From Nocardioides sp. Root1257 (lineage in GTDB: Bacteria; Actinomycetota; Actinomycetes; Propionibacteriales; Nocardioidaceae), in contig NZ_LMDV01000008.1 of the NCBI RefSeq assembly GCF_001425175.1, positions 977,494-1,041,493 of the forward strand: 64,000 nt of DNA, read 5' to 3'. Position 1 is the stretch's first letter; each line of letters begins with the position of its first letter. A program made the translations under genes and the position numbers. Below are positions 15,629-23,254 of this stretch, in pieces. Below the pieces are notes generated by a model. That model did not search any database. It was not told where the DNA came from and saw only the letters and a list, made by a program, of their open reading frames with translations.

Positions 15629-16027
15629 ATGGACGGATCCGGCACGAAGGACGACCCCTGGCAGCTGACCACCGCGCCCGGCAGCTCGGCGTACACGATG
15701 TGGCGCGACGAGGAGGCCGGGCTCCTGGTCTGCCAGGTCGGGTCGACCAGGCTGACCTACCTGCTGCGGGCGGTCGACGACCTCGCCGCGATGCTGCGTG
15801 AGGCCGGCGACTGGGTGCCGCTCGGCGCCGCCGACGAGAAGAAGCCGGCCGCCGAGGGGACCGTCGAGGCGTGGGGCCGGGCGGAGGACAACCCCGTCGG
15901 CGGCTGGTACGGCCAGCGCAACGGCTACCGCGGCCGGTTCGGGATGTACCTGCCGCCGCTGCTCGAGGGCCTCGGGCTGGTCGAGCTCGAGCACCAGCCC
16001 CGCAACAACCGGGTCCGGGCGGTCTGA
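15629..16027 (+). CDS. DUF6855-like small protein
   Basis: 132 residues starting with a GSGTKDDPWQLTTAPG block, then AYTMWRDE near residue 23 and GGWYGQRNGYRGRFGMYLPPLLEGLGL near the C terminus. This matches my memory of the DUF6855 family, which has no known function. It ends 1 base before the start of the LigD-type polymerase gene. A link to nucleic-acid repair is inferred only from that neighbour. Confidence 0.7.
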   Translation: MDGSGTKDDPWQLTTAPGSSAYTMWRDEEAGLLVCQVGSTRLTYLLRAVDDLAAMLREAGDWVPLGAADEKKPAAEGTVEAWGRAEDNPVGGWYGQRNGYRGRFGMYLPPLLEGLGLVELEHQPRNNRVRAV

Positions 16028-16028
16028 C

Positions 16029-17111
16029 GTGCCGAAGACACCCGCCGCCGAGGTCGATGCCGGCGGCCGCGCCGTCCGCGTCTCCAGTCCCGACCGGGTG
16101 ATCTACGAGGCGACCGACAGCACGCCCGAGGTCACCAAGCTCATGGTCGCGGAGTACTTCGCGAGCGTCGACGACGGCCTGATGCGCGCGCTCCGCGACC
16201 GACCGACGGCCCTGGAGCGCTGGACGTCCGGCGTCCGTGAGGGGATGCGGCTCGCGACCGGTCCGCAGGACAAGGACGCGGACGCGTTCTACCAGAAGCG
16301 CGTCCCCAAGGGCGCCCCCGACTACCTCGAGACCGTGCAGGTCACCTTCCCGTCCGGCCGCACCGCCGACGAGATCTGCCCGACCGAGATCGCCGTGCCC
16401 GTCTGGTGCGCACACATGGGCACGCTGGTCTTCCACCCGTGGCCCGTACGCCGCGCCGACGTCGACCACCCCGACGAGCTGCGCATCGACCTCGACCCCC
16501 AGCCGGGCACGACGTTCAGCGACGCCGTCCGGGTCGCCGGCGTGGCGCGCGAGCTGCTCGAGGAGCTCGGCATCACCGGCTACCCGAAGACCTCCGGCAA
16601 CCGGGGCGTCCACGTCTTCGTGCGGATCAAGCCCGAGTGGGAGTTCACCGACCTGAGGCACGCCGCCATCGGCTTCGGGCGCGAGCTCGCCCGCCGCGAC
16701 GAGGGCGTCACGGTCGAGTGGTGGAAGGAGGAGCGCGGCGAGCGGATCTTCGTCGACTTCAACCAGAACAACCGCGACCGCACGATCGCCTCGGCGTACT
16801 CGCTCCGGCCGCTGCCGGGCGCCCCCGTCTCGACCCCGATGACCTGGGACGAGCTCGCCGGGGTGAAGGATCCCCGCGACTACAACCTCTTCACGGTCCC
16901 GGACCGGGTGGCCGACGGCGACCCGTGGGCGGGCATCGACGACACGGCGCACTCCCTCGAGCCGTTGCTGCAGCTCTGGGAGGAGCTGCCCGGCGGCGAG
17001 CTCAACTTCCCGCCGGACTACCCGAAGATGCCGGGGGAGCCGCCGCGCGTGCAGCCGAGCAAGAAGGTCGAGTCGCACTGGGACGCCGAGGGCAACCGCA
17101 TCGATGACTGA
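16029..17111 (+). CDS. Stand-alone LigD-type DNA polymerase/primase domain protein
   Basis: 360 residues, all corresponding to the polymerase domain of DNA ligase D (archaeo-eukaryotic primase fold). Catalytic carboxylates lie in LRIDLDPQPG near residue 157. The nucleotide-binding motif KTSGNRGVHVFVRI is near residue 187, and IFVDFNQNNRDRTIASAYSLRP near residue 240. Stand-alone relatives in mycobacteria (PolD1/PolD2 type) add ribo- or deoxynucleotides at gaps and breaks. No Ku, ligase or nuclease gene is next to it, so a role in gap repair is as likely as end joining. GTG 16029 begins just after the previous stop. Confidence 0.9.
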   Translation: MPKTPAAEVDAGGRAVRVSSPDRVIYEATDSTPEVTKLMVAEYFASVDDGLMRALRDRPTALERWTSGVREGMRLATGPQDKDADAFYQKRVPKGAPDYLETVQVTFPSGRTADEICPTEIAVPVWCAHMGTLVFHPWPVRRADVDHPDELRIDLDPQPGTTFSDAVRVAGVARELLEELGITGYPKTSGNRGVHVFVRIKPEWEFTDLRHAAIGFGRELARRDEGVTVEWWKEERGERIFVDFNQNNRDRTIASAYSLRPLPGAPVSTPMTWDELAGVKDPRDYNLFTVPDRVADGDPWAGIDDTAHSLEPLLQLWEELPGGELNFPPDYPKMPGEPPRVQPSKKVESHWDAEGNRIDD

Positions 17112-17643
17112 CGACCAGCGCATGGACCGCGACGACCGCGAGCCGGACAAGCACGGGCAGGCCGGTGCCGCCCGGTGGGCGGCGTACCTCGACTGGGTTC
17201 GCGAGGACCTCGCGGCCACGGTGCTCGCACTGCCCGACGACGTACGCCGCAGCAGCACGCTGCCGAGCGGGTGGACGCCGGTCCAGCTGCTCAGCCACGT
17301 GCTGCACATGGAGCAGCGCTGGTTCGTCTGGGGCTTCCTGGGGGAGCAGGTCGACGACCCGTGGGGCGACTGGACCGACGACGAGCCCTGGGGTCGCGAG
17401 GAGGCCCGCTGGGTGGTCGCCGACCACGTGAGCGCCGAGCAGCTCGCGCAGCGGCTGGCCGAGATCGGGGCGCGGACGTCGGGGATCCTGCGGGACTTCC
17501 CGCTCGACGCGACCGCCTCGCCGGGCGGCCGGTTCGCCGCCGACCCGCCGAGCCTGGAGTGGATCTGCTTCCACGTGCTGGCGGAGTACGCGCGGCACGC
17601 CGGTCAGCTGGACGTCGCCCTGGAGGTCCGTCGACCGTCCTGA
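17104..17643 (+). CDS. DinB-like / DUF664 metal-dependent four-helix protein
   Basis: 179 residues. The usual DinB_2-type pattern is present: AYLDWVREDLAATV, then WTPVQLLSHVLHMEQRWFVWGFLG with metal histidines near residue 62, and FHVLAEYARHAGQLDV with the last histidine near residue 163. Family members are thiol-dependent transferases or isomerases using mycothiol or bacillithiol, or have no known substrate. It overlaps the polymerase gene by 8 bases and is probably co-transcribed with it. The substrate is unknown. Confidence 0.82.
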   Translation: MTDDQRMDRDDREPDKHGQAGAARWAAYLDWVREDLAATVLALPDDVRRSSTLPSGWTPVQLLSHVLHMEQRWFVWGFLGEQVDDPWGDWTDDEPWGREEARWVVADHVSAEQLAQRLAEIGARTSGILRDFPLDATASPGGRFAADPPSLEWICFHVLAEYARHAGQLDVALEVRRPS

Positions 17644-17652
17644 AATGGCAGA

Positions 17653-17779
17653 AGACCCGTCCCGCCTTCAGGGCCGAAGCCAAGCGCGCGGTACGGGTCT
17701 CCTTGAACCGGCCGAGGCACTCCCCCCAGAGCCCGCGGATCCCCACGTCCCGCGTCAGCCGGTGTTACATCCAGAACAC
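17653..17779 (-). ncRNA. Candidate structured RNA between DinB and tsaB
   Basis: On the minus strand this 127-base stretch can fold into a chain of helices. GTGTT/AACAC lies at the 5' end (17762-17779). An ACCGGC/GCCGGT stem (17707-17763) encloses CGCGG/CCGCG. A long 3' hairpin closes with AGACCCGT/ACGGGTCT (17653-17700) and contains a GGC-TTCG-GCC tetraloop. No coding gene explains the region. The promoter is unclear: a TTGACC at 17802-17807 stands 20 bases from a TAGTGT. It may instead be the 3' end of the DinB transcript or a repeat. This is inference from folding by eye. Confidence 0.3.
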
Positions 17780-17844
17780 TAGGGCCCGGATTCTCACAAC
17801 CGGTCAACAAGCGATCCACAAGACGGCAAGCATTCGGCAACAGT

Positions 17845-17850
17845 TAGATT
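17845..17850 (+). promoter_or_regulatory. -10 box of tsaB
   Basis: TAGATT ends 6 bases before GTG 17857; leaderless geometry identical to msrB. Confidence 0.6.
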
Positions 17851-17856
17851 CAGGGC

Positions 17857-18501
17857 GTGCTGCTCGCCTTCGACACCGCGTCCCCGCTGGTCTCCGTGGC
17901 CCTGTACGACGCCGACGGCGACGGCGTGGTGACCGAGCACGTGGCCGAGCGGCCGATGAAGCACGCCGAGCAGCTCGCCCCGCTCATCGACCTCGCGATG
18001 AGCGCCGCCGGCATCGTCCGCCAGGACCTGACGGCGATCGCCGTCGGCACCGGGCCGGGCCCGTTCACCGGGCTCCGGGTCGGTCTCGTCACGGCGCGCA
18101 CGCTCGGCTTCGTGCTCGACATCCCGGTGTACGGCGTGTGCTCGCTCGACGCGCTCGCCGTCGAGGCCGTCGACACGGGCGCGGTGAGCAGCGACTTCGT
18201 CGTGGCCACCGACGCACGCCGCAAGGAGGTCTACCTCGCGCGGTACGACGCCGCCGGGACGCGGCTCGACGGCCCGCTCGTCGACAAGCCCGCCGAGCTC
18301 GCGACCGAGGCGCCGGTGGTCGGTCAGGGCGCCGTCCTCTACCCGGACGCGTTCCCGCACCGGGTCGGACCGGAGGCCCCCAGCGCTGGGTGGCTGGCGC
18401 GCTGCGTCGCCGAGGAGCGCGCCGAGCTGACCGACCCCGAGCCGCTCTACCTGCGTCGTCCCGACGCGGTCGCCGCGCACGCCCCCAAGCCGGTCTCGTG
18501 A
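17857..18501 (+). CDS. tsaB: tRNA t6A biosynthesis protein TsaB
   Basis: 214 residues of the ASKHA fold, with the N-terminal LLAFDTASPLVSVAL motif, MKHAEQLAPLI near residue 40, and GTGPGPFTGLRVGLVTARTL near residue 62. TsaB is the dimer partner and scaffold for TsaD in N6-threonylcarbamoyladenosine formation at position 37 of ANN-decoding tRNAs. tsaD lies at 22133. The gene order tsaB-rimI is conserved in actinobacteria. No tsaE or alr gene lies upstream, which departs from the frequent arrangement. GTG 17857 overlaps the start of rimI at its far end (GTGA). Confidence 0.94.
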   Translation: MLLAFDTASPLVSVALYDADGDGVVTEHVAERPMKHAEQLAPLIDLAMSAAGIVRQDLTAIAVGTGPGPFTGLRVGLVTARTLGFVLDIPVYGVCSLDALAVEAVDTGAVSSDFVVATDARRKEVYLARYDAAGTRLDGPLVDKPAELATEAPVVGQGAVLYPDAFPHRVGPEAPSAGWLARCVAEERAELTDPEPLYLRRPDAVAAHAPKPVS

Positions 18502-18983
18502 CCGTCCGGCCGGCGACGCCCGACGACGTCACCGCGATCGCCGACCTGGAGCTGGACAACCTGGGCGACGACGCCTGGTCCGAGGGCCTGGTCCGTGAGG
18601 GCGTCACCGGCAACCTGCCGACGATCAGCTACCTGGTCGTCGAGGTCGACACTCCGACCGGACGCAGCGTGGCCGGGCACGCCACCGCCAGTGTCGTCGC
18701 CGACATCGCGGAGCTCCAGCGGATCGCCGTGGACCCCGCCCACCGGCGTACCGGCCTGGCCTCGCTGCTCCTGGACGCAGTGATCGGCGCCGCCCGTGCG
18801 GGCGGCGCCGATCGGCTGCTGCTGGAGGTGCGGGAGGACAACGCCGCGGCGCTGGCCTTCTACGCGGCCCGGGGCTTCGTCGAGGTCGACCGGCGCCGTC
18901 GCTACTACCGCGACGGCACCACTGCCGTGGTGATGCGCCGCAGCCTCGGTCGAGGCTGCGGCGCATCCGATCACGGCAGGTAG
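18498..18983 (+). CDS. rimI: Ribosomal protein alanine N-acetyltransferase (GNAT)
   Basis: 161 residues. The acetyl-CoA site has LQRIAVDPAHRRTGLASLLL near residue 75, followed by LLLEVREDNAAALAFYAARGFVEVDRRRRYY, the hallmark of RimI. It acetylates the N terminus of ribosomal protein S18 or other proteins. GTG 18498 overlaps tsaB by 4 bases. The C-terminal RRSLGRGCGASDHGR tail runs 13 bases into the convergent phosphatase gene. In M. tuberculosis rimI is followed directly by tsaD; here three genes separate them. Confidence 0.9.
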   Translation: MTVRPATPDDVTAIADLELDNLGDDAWSEGLVREGVTGNLPTISYLVVEVDTPTGRSVAGHATASVVADIAELQRIAVDPAHRRTGLASLLLDAVIGAARAGGADRLLLEVREDNAAALAFYAARGFVEVDRRRRYYRDGTTAVVMRRSLGRGCGASDHGR

Positions 18984-20779
18984 TACGTCGGGTTCGGCAG
19001 CTTGTAGACCCGGTTCGCGGACCCACCGATGAGGTCGGAGAACTGGTCGCCCAGGTTGCCGACGATGTCGAAGCCCAGCTTCTCGATGTGCTTGCGGGTC
19101 TGCGACTTGTACTCGATCGTCGAGCAGGTGTTGTCCGAGCCGCAGTCGACGTACGCCGGCGGCTGTGCGCCGCTGTTCCACTTGGTGAAGTAGCGGTTGG
19201 CACGGAAGTCGGAGTAGCCGACCTTGGCCAGGTTGCCGATGGTGGCGTACTTCTGCGCGTCGCTGCGTCCCGTCAGCCCGAACACGGTGCAGCCCGCGTC
19301 CGCGACGTCGGCGACGAGCTCCGGCATCCCGGGCACGGCCGGGAAGCGCTGGTCCTGCACCCAGGTGTCCTGGAGCGCCGGCTGGAAGTTGAAGCCCATG
19401 GCCCCGTCCTCCATGTCGTAGGTCCAGAGCGTGGTGTCGTCGGCATCGAACACGACCGCCGGCTTGCCGGGCACCTTGAGCGACCGCAGCTTCTTCGCGA
19501 ACCGCTTCACGGCCGCGCGGGCCTTGGCCTTGGCCTTCTTGCCGTGGGCGTGCGCGAGCTGCCGCTTGGCCTTGGCGAGGCCGGCCTTGGTCGTGGTGAT
19601 CGCCTTCTTGGTGCGGACGATCACGTCGTTCCCGTGCTCGCAGGACTGCTGGATCGTGGTGCTCCAGGTCTTCTCGAGCGAGGTCAGCTCGGTGATGTAG
19701 GCGGAGCTCGAGCGGTTCGCGGTGCCGCCGCCCAGCGGAGCGCCGTAGTAGGCGCGGATCTCCTTCTTCACCGGGTCGACGTTGGGGATGTCGTCGCCGC
19801 TCGCCACGGTCGCGCCGCTGGAGCCGTCGGCCTTCATCGTGTACGACGTCGGCGGCTTCATGTTCGCGTCATCCGCCGGCGCACCCGCGATGTCGAGGCT
19901 GGCGAGGAAGTACGTCGGGTTCGGGAGCTTGACCGTGTCGTCGGCGCGCCCGCCCATCAGGTCGCTCCACTGGTCGCCGACGCTGAGCACGATGTTGACG
20001 CCGTCGGCGTCCTCGATGTGCTGGCGGGTGAACGCCTTCTTCTCGACTGTCGAGCAGCTCGTCGCGTTGCCGTCGGCGGCGCAGTCGACGTAGCCCGGCT
20101 GGCTGCCGATGGAGAACCCGGTCGTGTAGAGGTTGGCGTTGCTGAACACCGCGCCGCCACCGGTGGCCGTGAAGCCCTGCGCGGTGAGGTTGGCGATGGT
20201 GTCGGCCTGCTGGGACGTCGGCCGCCCGGTCACGCCGTACACGTCGTAGCCACGGTCGAGGAGCGTGCGCACGAGCGCCGGCATCCCGTTGACCGCGGGG
20301 TAGAGGTGGTCGGTCACCCACTGGTTGGCGACGCCGGCGTCGTAGATGTAGTGGACGGCCTCCTCGTAGTCGAAGTCGGCCAGCAGGGTGGCGTCGACGT
20401 CGAAGACCACGGCGCTGTTGGCGGGCGCGGTCGCCGGCAGGTCGGCCAGGATGCGCTGCTGGATGGCGCCCAGCTCGGTGATGTACGGCGAGCTCGTCTT
20501 GTTCGAGACCCACAGCCCGGTGCCGGCGTCCTTCGCGGCGTTGTAGTACGTCCGGACCGTCGACTTCACGGAGTCGATGTTCGGGATGTCCGCACCCGAC
20601 GCGGGCGCCGGGACGCTGCCGTCGTACGGGTTCACGTTCATCGTGAACGCCGTGTGGGGCGTGAGCTTCGAGTCGTCGACGGTGCGCGCCTGGGTGGGCG
20701 CGGCACCTCCGACGACGAAGGCGAGCGCGACGGTGGTCGCGACGAGGGCGGGCGTGCCGAGGCGTCCCGGGATTCGCAT
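18971..20779 (-). CDS. Secreted double HAD-type acid phosphatase
   Basis: 602 residues with a signal peptide (RR near the N terminus, hydrophobic core to about residue 30). Two HAD acid-phosphatase domains (PF03767-like) are fused in tandem. The first has VVFDVDATLLADFDYEEA near residue 125, VYGVTGRP near 182 and LSVGDQWSDLMGG near 255. The second has VVFDADDTTLWTYDME near residue 442, VFGLTGRS near 502 and GNLGDQFSDLIGG near 582. A Lys/Ala-rich segment of about 45 residues precedes the second nucleophile motif. Both copies keep the DxD(A/D)T nucleophile and the GDQ(W/F)SD acid, so both may be active on phosphate esters outside the cell. ATG 20779 follows GGAG. Confidence 0.88.
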   Translation of the reverse strand: MRIPGRLGTPALVATTVALAFVVGGAAPTQARTVDDSKLTPHTAFTMNVNPYDGSVPAPASGADIPNIDSVKSTVRTYYNAAKDAGTGLWVSNKTSSPYITELGAIQQRILADLPATAPANSAVVFDVDATLLADFDYEEAVHYIYDAGVANQWVTDHLYPAVNGMPALVRTLLDRGYDVYGVTGRPTSQQADTIANLTAQGFTATGGGAVFSNANLYTTGFSIGSQPGYVDCAADGNATSCSTVEKKAFTRQHIEDADGVNIVLSVGDQWSDLMGGRADDTVKLPNPTYFLASLDIAGAPADDANMKPPTSYTMKADGSSGATVASGDDIPNVDPVKKEIRAYYGAPLGGGTANRSSSAYITELTSLEKTWSTTIQQSCEHGNDVIVRTKKAITTTKAGLAKAKRQLAHAHGKKAKAKARAAVKRFAKKLRSLKVPGKPAVVFDADDTTLWTYDMEDGAMGFNFQPALQDTWVQDQRFPAVPGMPELVADVADAGCTVFGLTGRSDAQKYATIGNLAKVGYSDFRANRYFTKWNSGAQPPAYVDCGSDNTCSTIEYKSQTRKHIEKLGFDIVGNLGDQFSDLIGGSANRVYKLPNPTYYLP

Positions 20780-20807
20780 AGGTGCTCCGAGGTGGTGAGA
20801 GCTGAAA

Positions 20808-20822
20808 GTTGACCCGGTCAAC
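20808..20822. promoter_or_regulatory. Palindrome upstream of the phosphatase gene
   Basis: GTTGACC-C-GGTCAAC, a perfect 7-base dyad about 30 bases before the phosphatase start on the minus strand, including a TTGACC that could be the -35 box. It does not match the GTTCACC repeats of a Pho box. Confidence 0.4.
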
Positions 20823-20856
20823 CTATGTCGGAGATTCCGCCTTGTGAAGAGCCACC

Positions 20857-21267
20857 TCAGGGATGCAGCCGGGCGCCCTTCACGATCTTGTCGACGGCGT
20901 TGCGGGGCGCGTGCACGGCCAGGCCGACCAGGTCCAGGTCGGCGCCCGCGACAGCGGCCACGGCGGCCCGGTTGTCGTCGTCGTTGCCGGTGCGGAAGAG
21001 GTCGGCGGTGAAGACCCCGACCGTCACGTCGCGGCGCAGCGCGCGCTCGTGGGCGGCCGTCAGGGTGGCCGCGTCGCCCTCGAAGACCAGCACCGGCTGG
21101 CCCAGCATCGCGAGGTACGCCGTGCCGTCCGCGTCGCCGTACGGCTCGCCGACGAGCTGGGGGTACGCCGCGGTCACGCCGCTCACCAGGAACGCGGTCG
21201 CGTTCAGCCGTTGCCACATCTCGAGGTCGTCGCGGAGCAGCACCGCGATCTTGGTGTCGAACGCCAT
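20857..21267 (-). CDS. DUF2000 family protein
   Basis: 136 residues from ATG 21267; an in-frame GTG at 21276 would add three. The pattern KIAVLLRDDLEMWQRLNATAFLVSGV near the N terminus, a central PVLVFEGDAATL, and a C-terminal LVGLAVHAPRNAVDKIVKG fit DUF2000, a small alpha/beta family of unknown function related in fold to peptidyl-tRNA hydrolase 2. It is divergent from an AraC regulator with about 50 bases between, and such pairs usually mean the regulator controls this gene. The downstream phosphatase is on the same strand 77 bases away. Confidence 0.82.
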   Translation of the reverse strand: MAFDTKIAVLLRDDLEMWQRLNATAFLVSGVTAAYPQLVGEPYGDADGTAYLAMLGQPVLVFEGDAATLTAAHERALRRDVTVGVFTADLFRTGNDDDNRAAVAAVAGADLDLVGLAVHAPRNAVDKIVKGARLHP

Positions 21268-21317
21268 GGCGCCCACGATCGCCGCCGACGTGGGGGTCGG
21301 TCTTGTACGTTCCTGAC

Positions 21318-22115
21318 ATGTCGCCGCGGCCGACCATCCGCGCCTGGCACCCTCCGGTCGCGGGGGTGTCGGAGGTGCTGCACGCGCACTTCCCGGAGCA
21401 CGCCTACCCGGCGCACACGCACGACACCTGGACGCTGCTGCTGGTCGACACCGGCACGGTCCGCTACGACCTCGACCGCCACGAGCACGGCGCTCTCGGC
21501 GACCGGGTGACGCTGCTGCCGCCGCACGTCGCGCACGACGGGCGCTCGGTCGAGGCCACCGGCTTCCGCAAGCGGGTGGTCTACCTCGAGGAGGGGGTCA
21601 TCGACGCGGGACGGATCGGAGCCGCGGTCGACCACCCGGGCTGGGCCGACCCGGCGCTGCGCCGCGCGGTCGACCAGCTGCACGGCGCGCTCGAGCAGCC
21701 CGGCGACGAGCTGGAGGCGGAGGTCCGCCTGGAGCTGGTCGTCGACCGGCTGCGGCAGCGGCTGACCGGGGCGGGCGTGCCCGACGCCGTACGACGGGAC
21801 CCGCGGCTGGCCCACCGGCTCCGCGACCTCCTGGACGCGCGGGTGGTCGAGGGCGTGTCGCTCGCGACGGCCGCGGACGAGCTCGGCGTGCACCCGACGC
21901 ACCTGGTGCGCGCGTTCGGAGCGGAGTTCGGCCTGCCGCCGCACCGCTACCTCACCGGCCGACGGCTGGACCGCGCCCGGCGACTGCTGCTGGCGGGGGA
22001 GCGGGGCGCCGACGTCGCGGTCGCGTCGGGCTTCCACGACCAGGCCCACCTGACCCGGCACTTCCGCCGACTGCTGGGGGTCACCCCCATGGCGTACGCA
22101 CGGTCGGCACGCTGA
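21318..22115 (+). CDS. AraC-family transcription regulator
   Basis: 265 residues. The N-terminal cupin sensor has [23 protein letters not shown] and [11 protein letters not shown] (about residues 25-75). The C-terminal pair of helix-turn-helix motifs runs from [22 protein letters not shown] to [23 protein letters not shown]. It likely senses a small molecule and controls the divergent DUF2000 gene. ATG 21318 is preceded by a TACGTT hexamer ending 6 bases upstream, so a leaderless mRNA is probable; an in-frame GTG at 21303 is the alternative start. Confidence 0.9.
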   Translation: MSPRPTIRAWHPPVAGVSEVLHAHFPEHAYPAHTHDTWTLLLVDTGTVRYDLDRHEHGALGDRVTLLPPHVAHDGRSVEATGFRKRVVYLEEGVIDAGRIGAAVDHPGWADPALRRAVDQLHGALEQPGDELEAEVRLELVVDRLRQRLTGAGVPDAVRRDPRLAHRLRDLLDARVVEGVSLATAADELGVHPTHLVRAFGAEFGLPPHRYLTGRRLDRARRLLLAGERGADVAVASGFHDQAHLTRHFRRLLGVTPMAYARSAR

Positions 22116-22132
22116 CTCGGCACAATGGGCGG

Positions 22133-23179
22133 GTGAGCACCGAACCGCTGATCCTCGGGATCGAGACCTCCTGCGACGAGACCGGCGTCGGGATCGTGCG
22201 CGGCCACACGCTGCTCGCCGATGCGATCGCCAGCAGCGTCGACGAGCACGCCCGGTTCGGTGGGGTGGTGCCCGAGGTCGCCAGCCGCGCCCACCTCGAG
22301 GCGATGGTGCCGACGATCGAGCGGGCCTGCGAGACCGCCGGCATCACGCTGGACGACGTCGACGCGATCGCCGTGACGAGCGGGCCCGGCCTGGCCGGTG
22401 CCCTGATGGTCGGGGTCGCCGCCGCCAAGGCGCTGGCCGTCGGGCTGGGCAAGCCGATCTACGGCGTGAACCACCTCGCCGCCCACGTCGCCGTCGACCA
22501 GCTCGAGCACGGCCCGCTGCCCGAGCCCTGCCTGGCGATGCTGGTCAGCGGCGGCCACTCGAGCCTGCTGCGGGTCGAGGACGTCACGACCGGCGTCGAC
22601 CCGATGGGCGCCACCATCGACGACGCTGCGGGGGAGGCCTTCGACAAGGTCGCGCGACTGCTCGGGCTGCCGTTCCCGGGCGGCCCGCACATCGACCGCG
22701 CGGCCCGCGAGGGCAACAGCGTCTACGTCGACTTCCCGCGCGGCCTGACCGCGCGCAAGGACCTGGAGCGGCACCGCTTCGACTTCTCGTTCTCGGGTCT
22801 CAAGACCGCGGTCGCTCGCTGGGTCGAGGCGCGCGAGCGCGCCGGCGAGCCGGTGCCCGTCGCCGACGTCGCGGCCAGCTTCCAGGAGGCCGTCTGCGAC
22901 GTCCTCACCCGCAAGGCGATCGACGCCGCTCGCAGCGAGGGCATCGAGGACATCCTGATCGGCGGCGGGGTCGCCGCGAACTCCCGCCTCCGCGCGATGG
23001 CCGAGGAGCGCGCCACCGCCGCCGGACTGCGGGTACGGGTCCCGCGACCCGGCCTGTGCACCGACAACGGTGCGATGGTCGCCGCCCTCGGCGCCGAGAT
23101 GGTCGCCCGCGGTCGTACGCCGTCCGCCCTCGACCTCCCCGCCGACTCCTCGCAGCCGGTCACCAGCGTGCTGGTGTGA
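22133..23179 (+). CDS. tsaD: tRNA threonylcarbamoyladenosine transferase TsaD
   Basis: 348 residues. N-terminal [16 protein letters not shown]; the metal-binding histidines in [10 protein letters not shown] near residue 62 and NHLAAHV near residue 112; the [11 protein letters not shown] block near residue 137; and [11 protein letters not shown] near residue 280. It transfers the threonylcarbamoyl group to A37 of tRNA together with TsaB (17857). GTG 22133 has a -10-like CACAAT ending 6 bases upstream. The gene converges on the MMPL gene with a large inverted repeat between them. Confidence 0.96.
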   Translation: MSTEPLILGIETSCDETGVGIVRGHTLLADAIASSVDEHARFGGVVPEVASRAHLEAMVPTIERACETAGITLDDVDAIAVTSGPGLAGALMVGVAAAKALAVGLGKPIYGVNHLAAHVAVDQLEHGPLPEPCLAMLVSGGHSSLLRVEDVTTGVDPMGATIDDAAGEAFDKVARLLGLPFPGGPHIDRAAREGNSVYVDFPRGLTARKDLERHRFDFSFSGLKTAVARWVEARERAGEPVPVADVAASFQEAVCDVLTRKAIDAARSEGIEDILIGGGVAANSRLRAMAEERATAAGLRVRVPRPGLCTDNGAMVAALGAEMVARGRTPSALDLPADSSQPVTSVLV

Positions 23180-23188
23180 CCGGAGGGA

Positions 23189-23246
23189 TAGTCCCTGACG
23201 TTTCGGCCCCGATCCGCGCCCGGGAGGGCCAGAACGTCAGGGACTA
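23189..23246. repeat. 14-bp inverted repeat between tsaD and the MMPL gene
   Basis: TAGTCCCTGACGTT (23189-23202) and its exact complement AACGTCAGGGACTA (23233-23246) surround a 30-base GC-rich centre. It sits between convergent genes and may terminate both, though the loop is large and no T-tract follows. It may be a dispersed palindromic repeat. Confidence 0.7.
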
Positions 23247-23254
23247 CCCCGCCG

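Noticed and set aside
17291..17746. Minus-strand frame through the gap upstream of tsaB
   Set aside because: The first 35 codons have high GC3 and look protein-like, but the frame continues antisense through the DinB gene without a stop of its own, so a gene is not supported.
17701..17760. 6C RNA motif (C-rich hairpin loops)
   Set aside because: One loop has six Cs, but the second has four and the stems do not fit; not called as 6C RNA.
20808..20822. Pho box for the phosphatase gene
   Set aside because: The site is a palindrome GTTGACC/GGTCAAC, not direct GTTCACC repeats.
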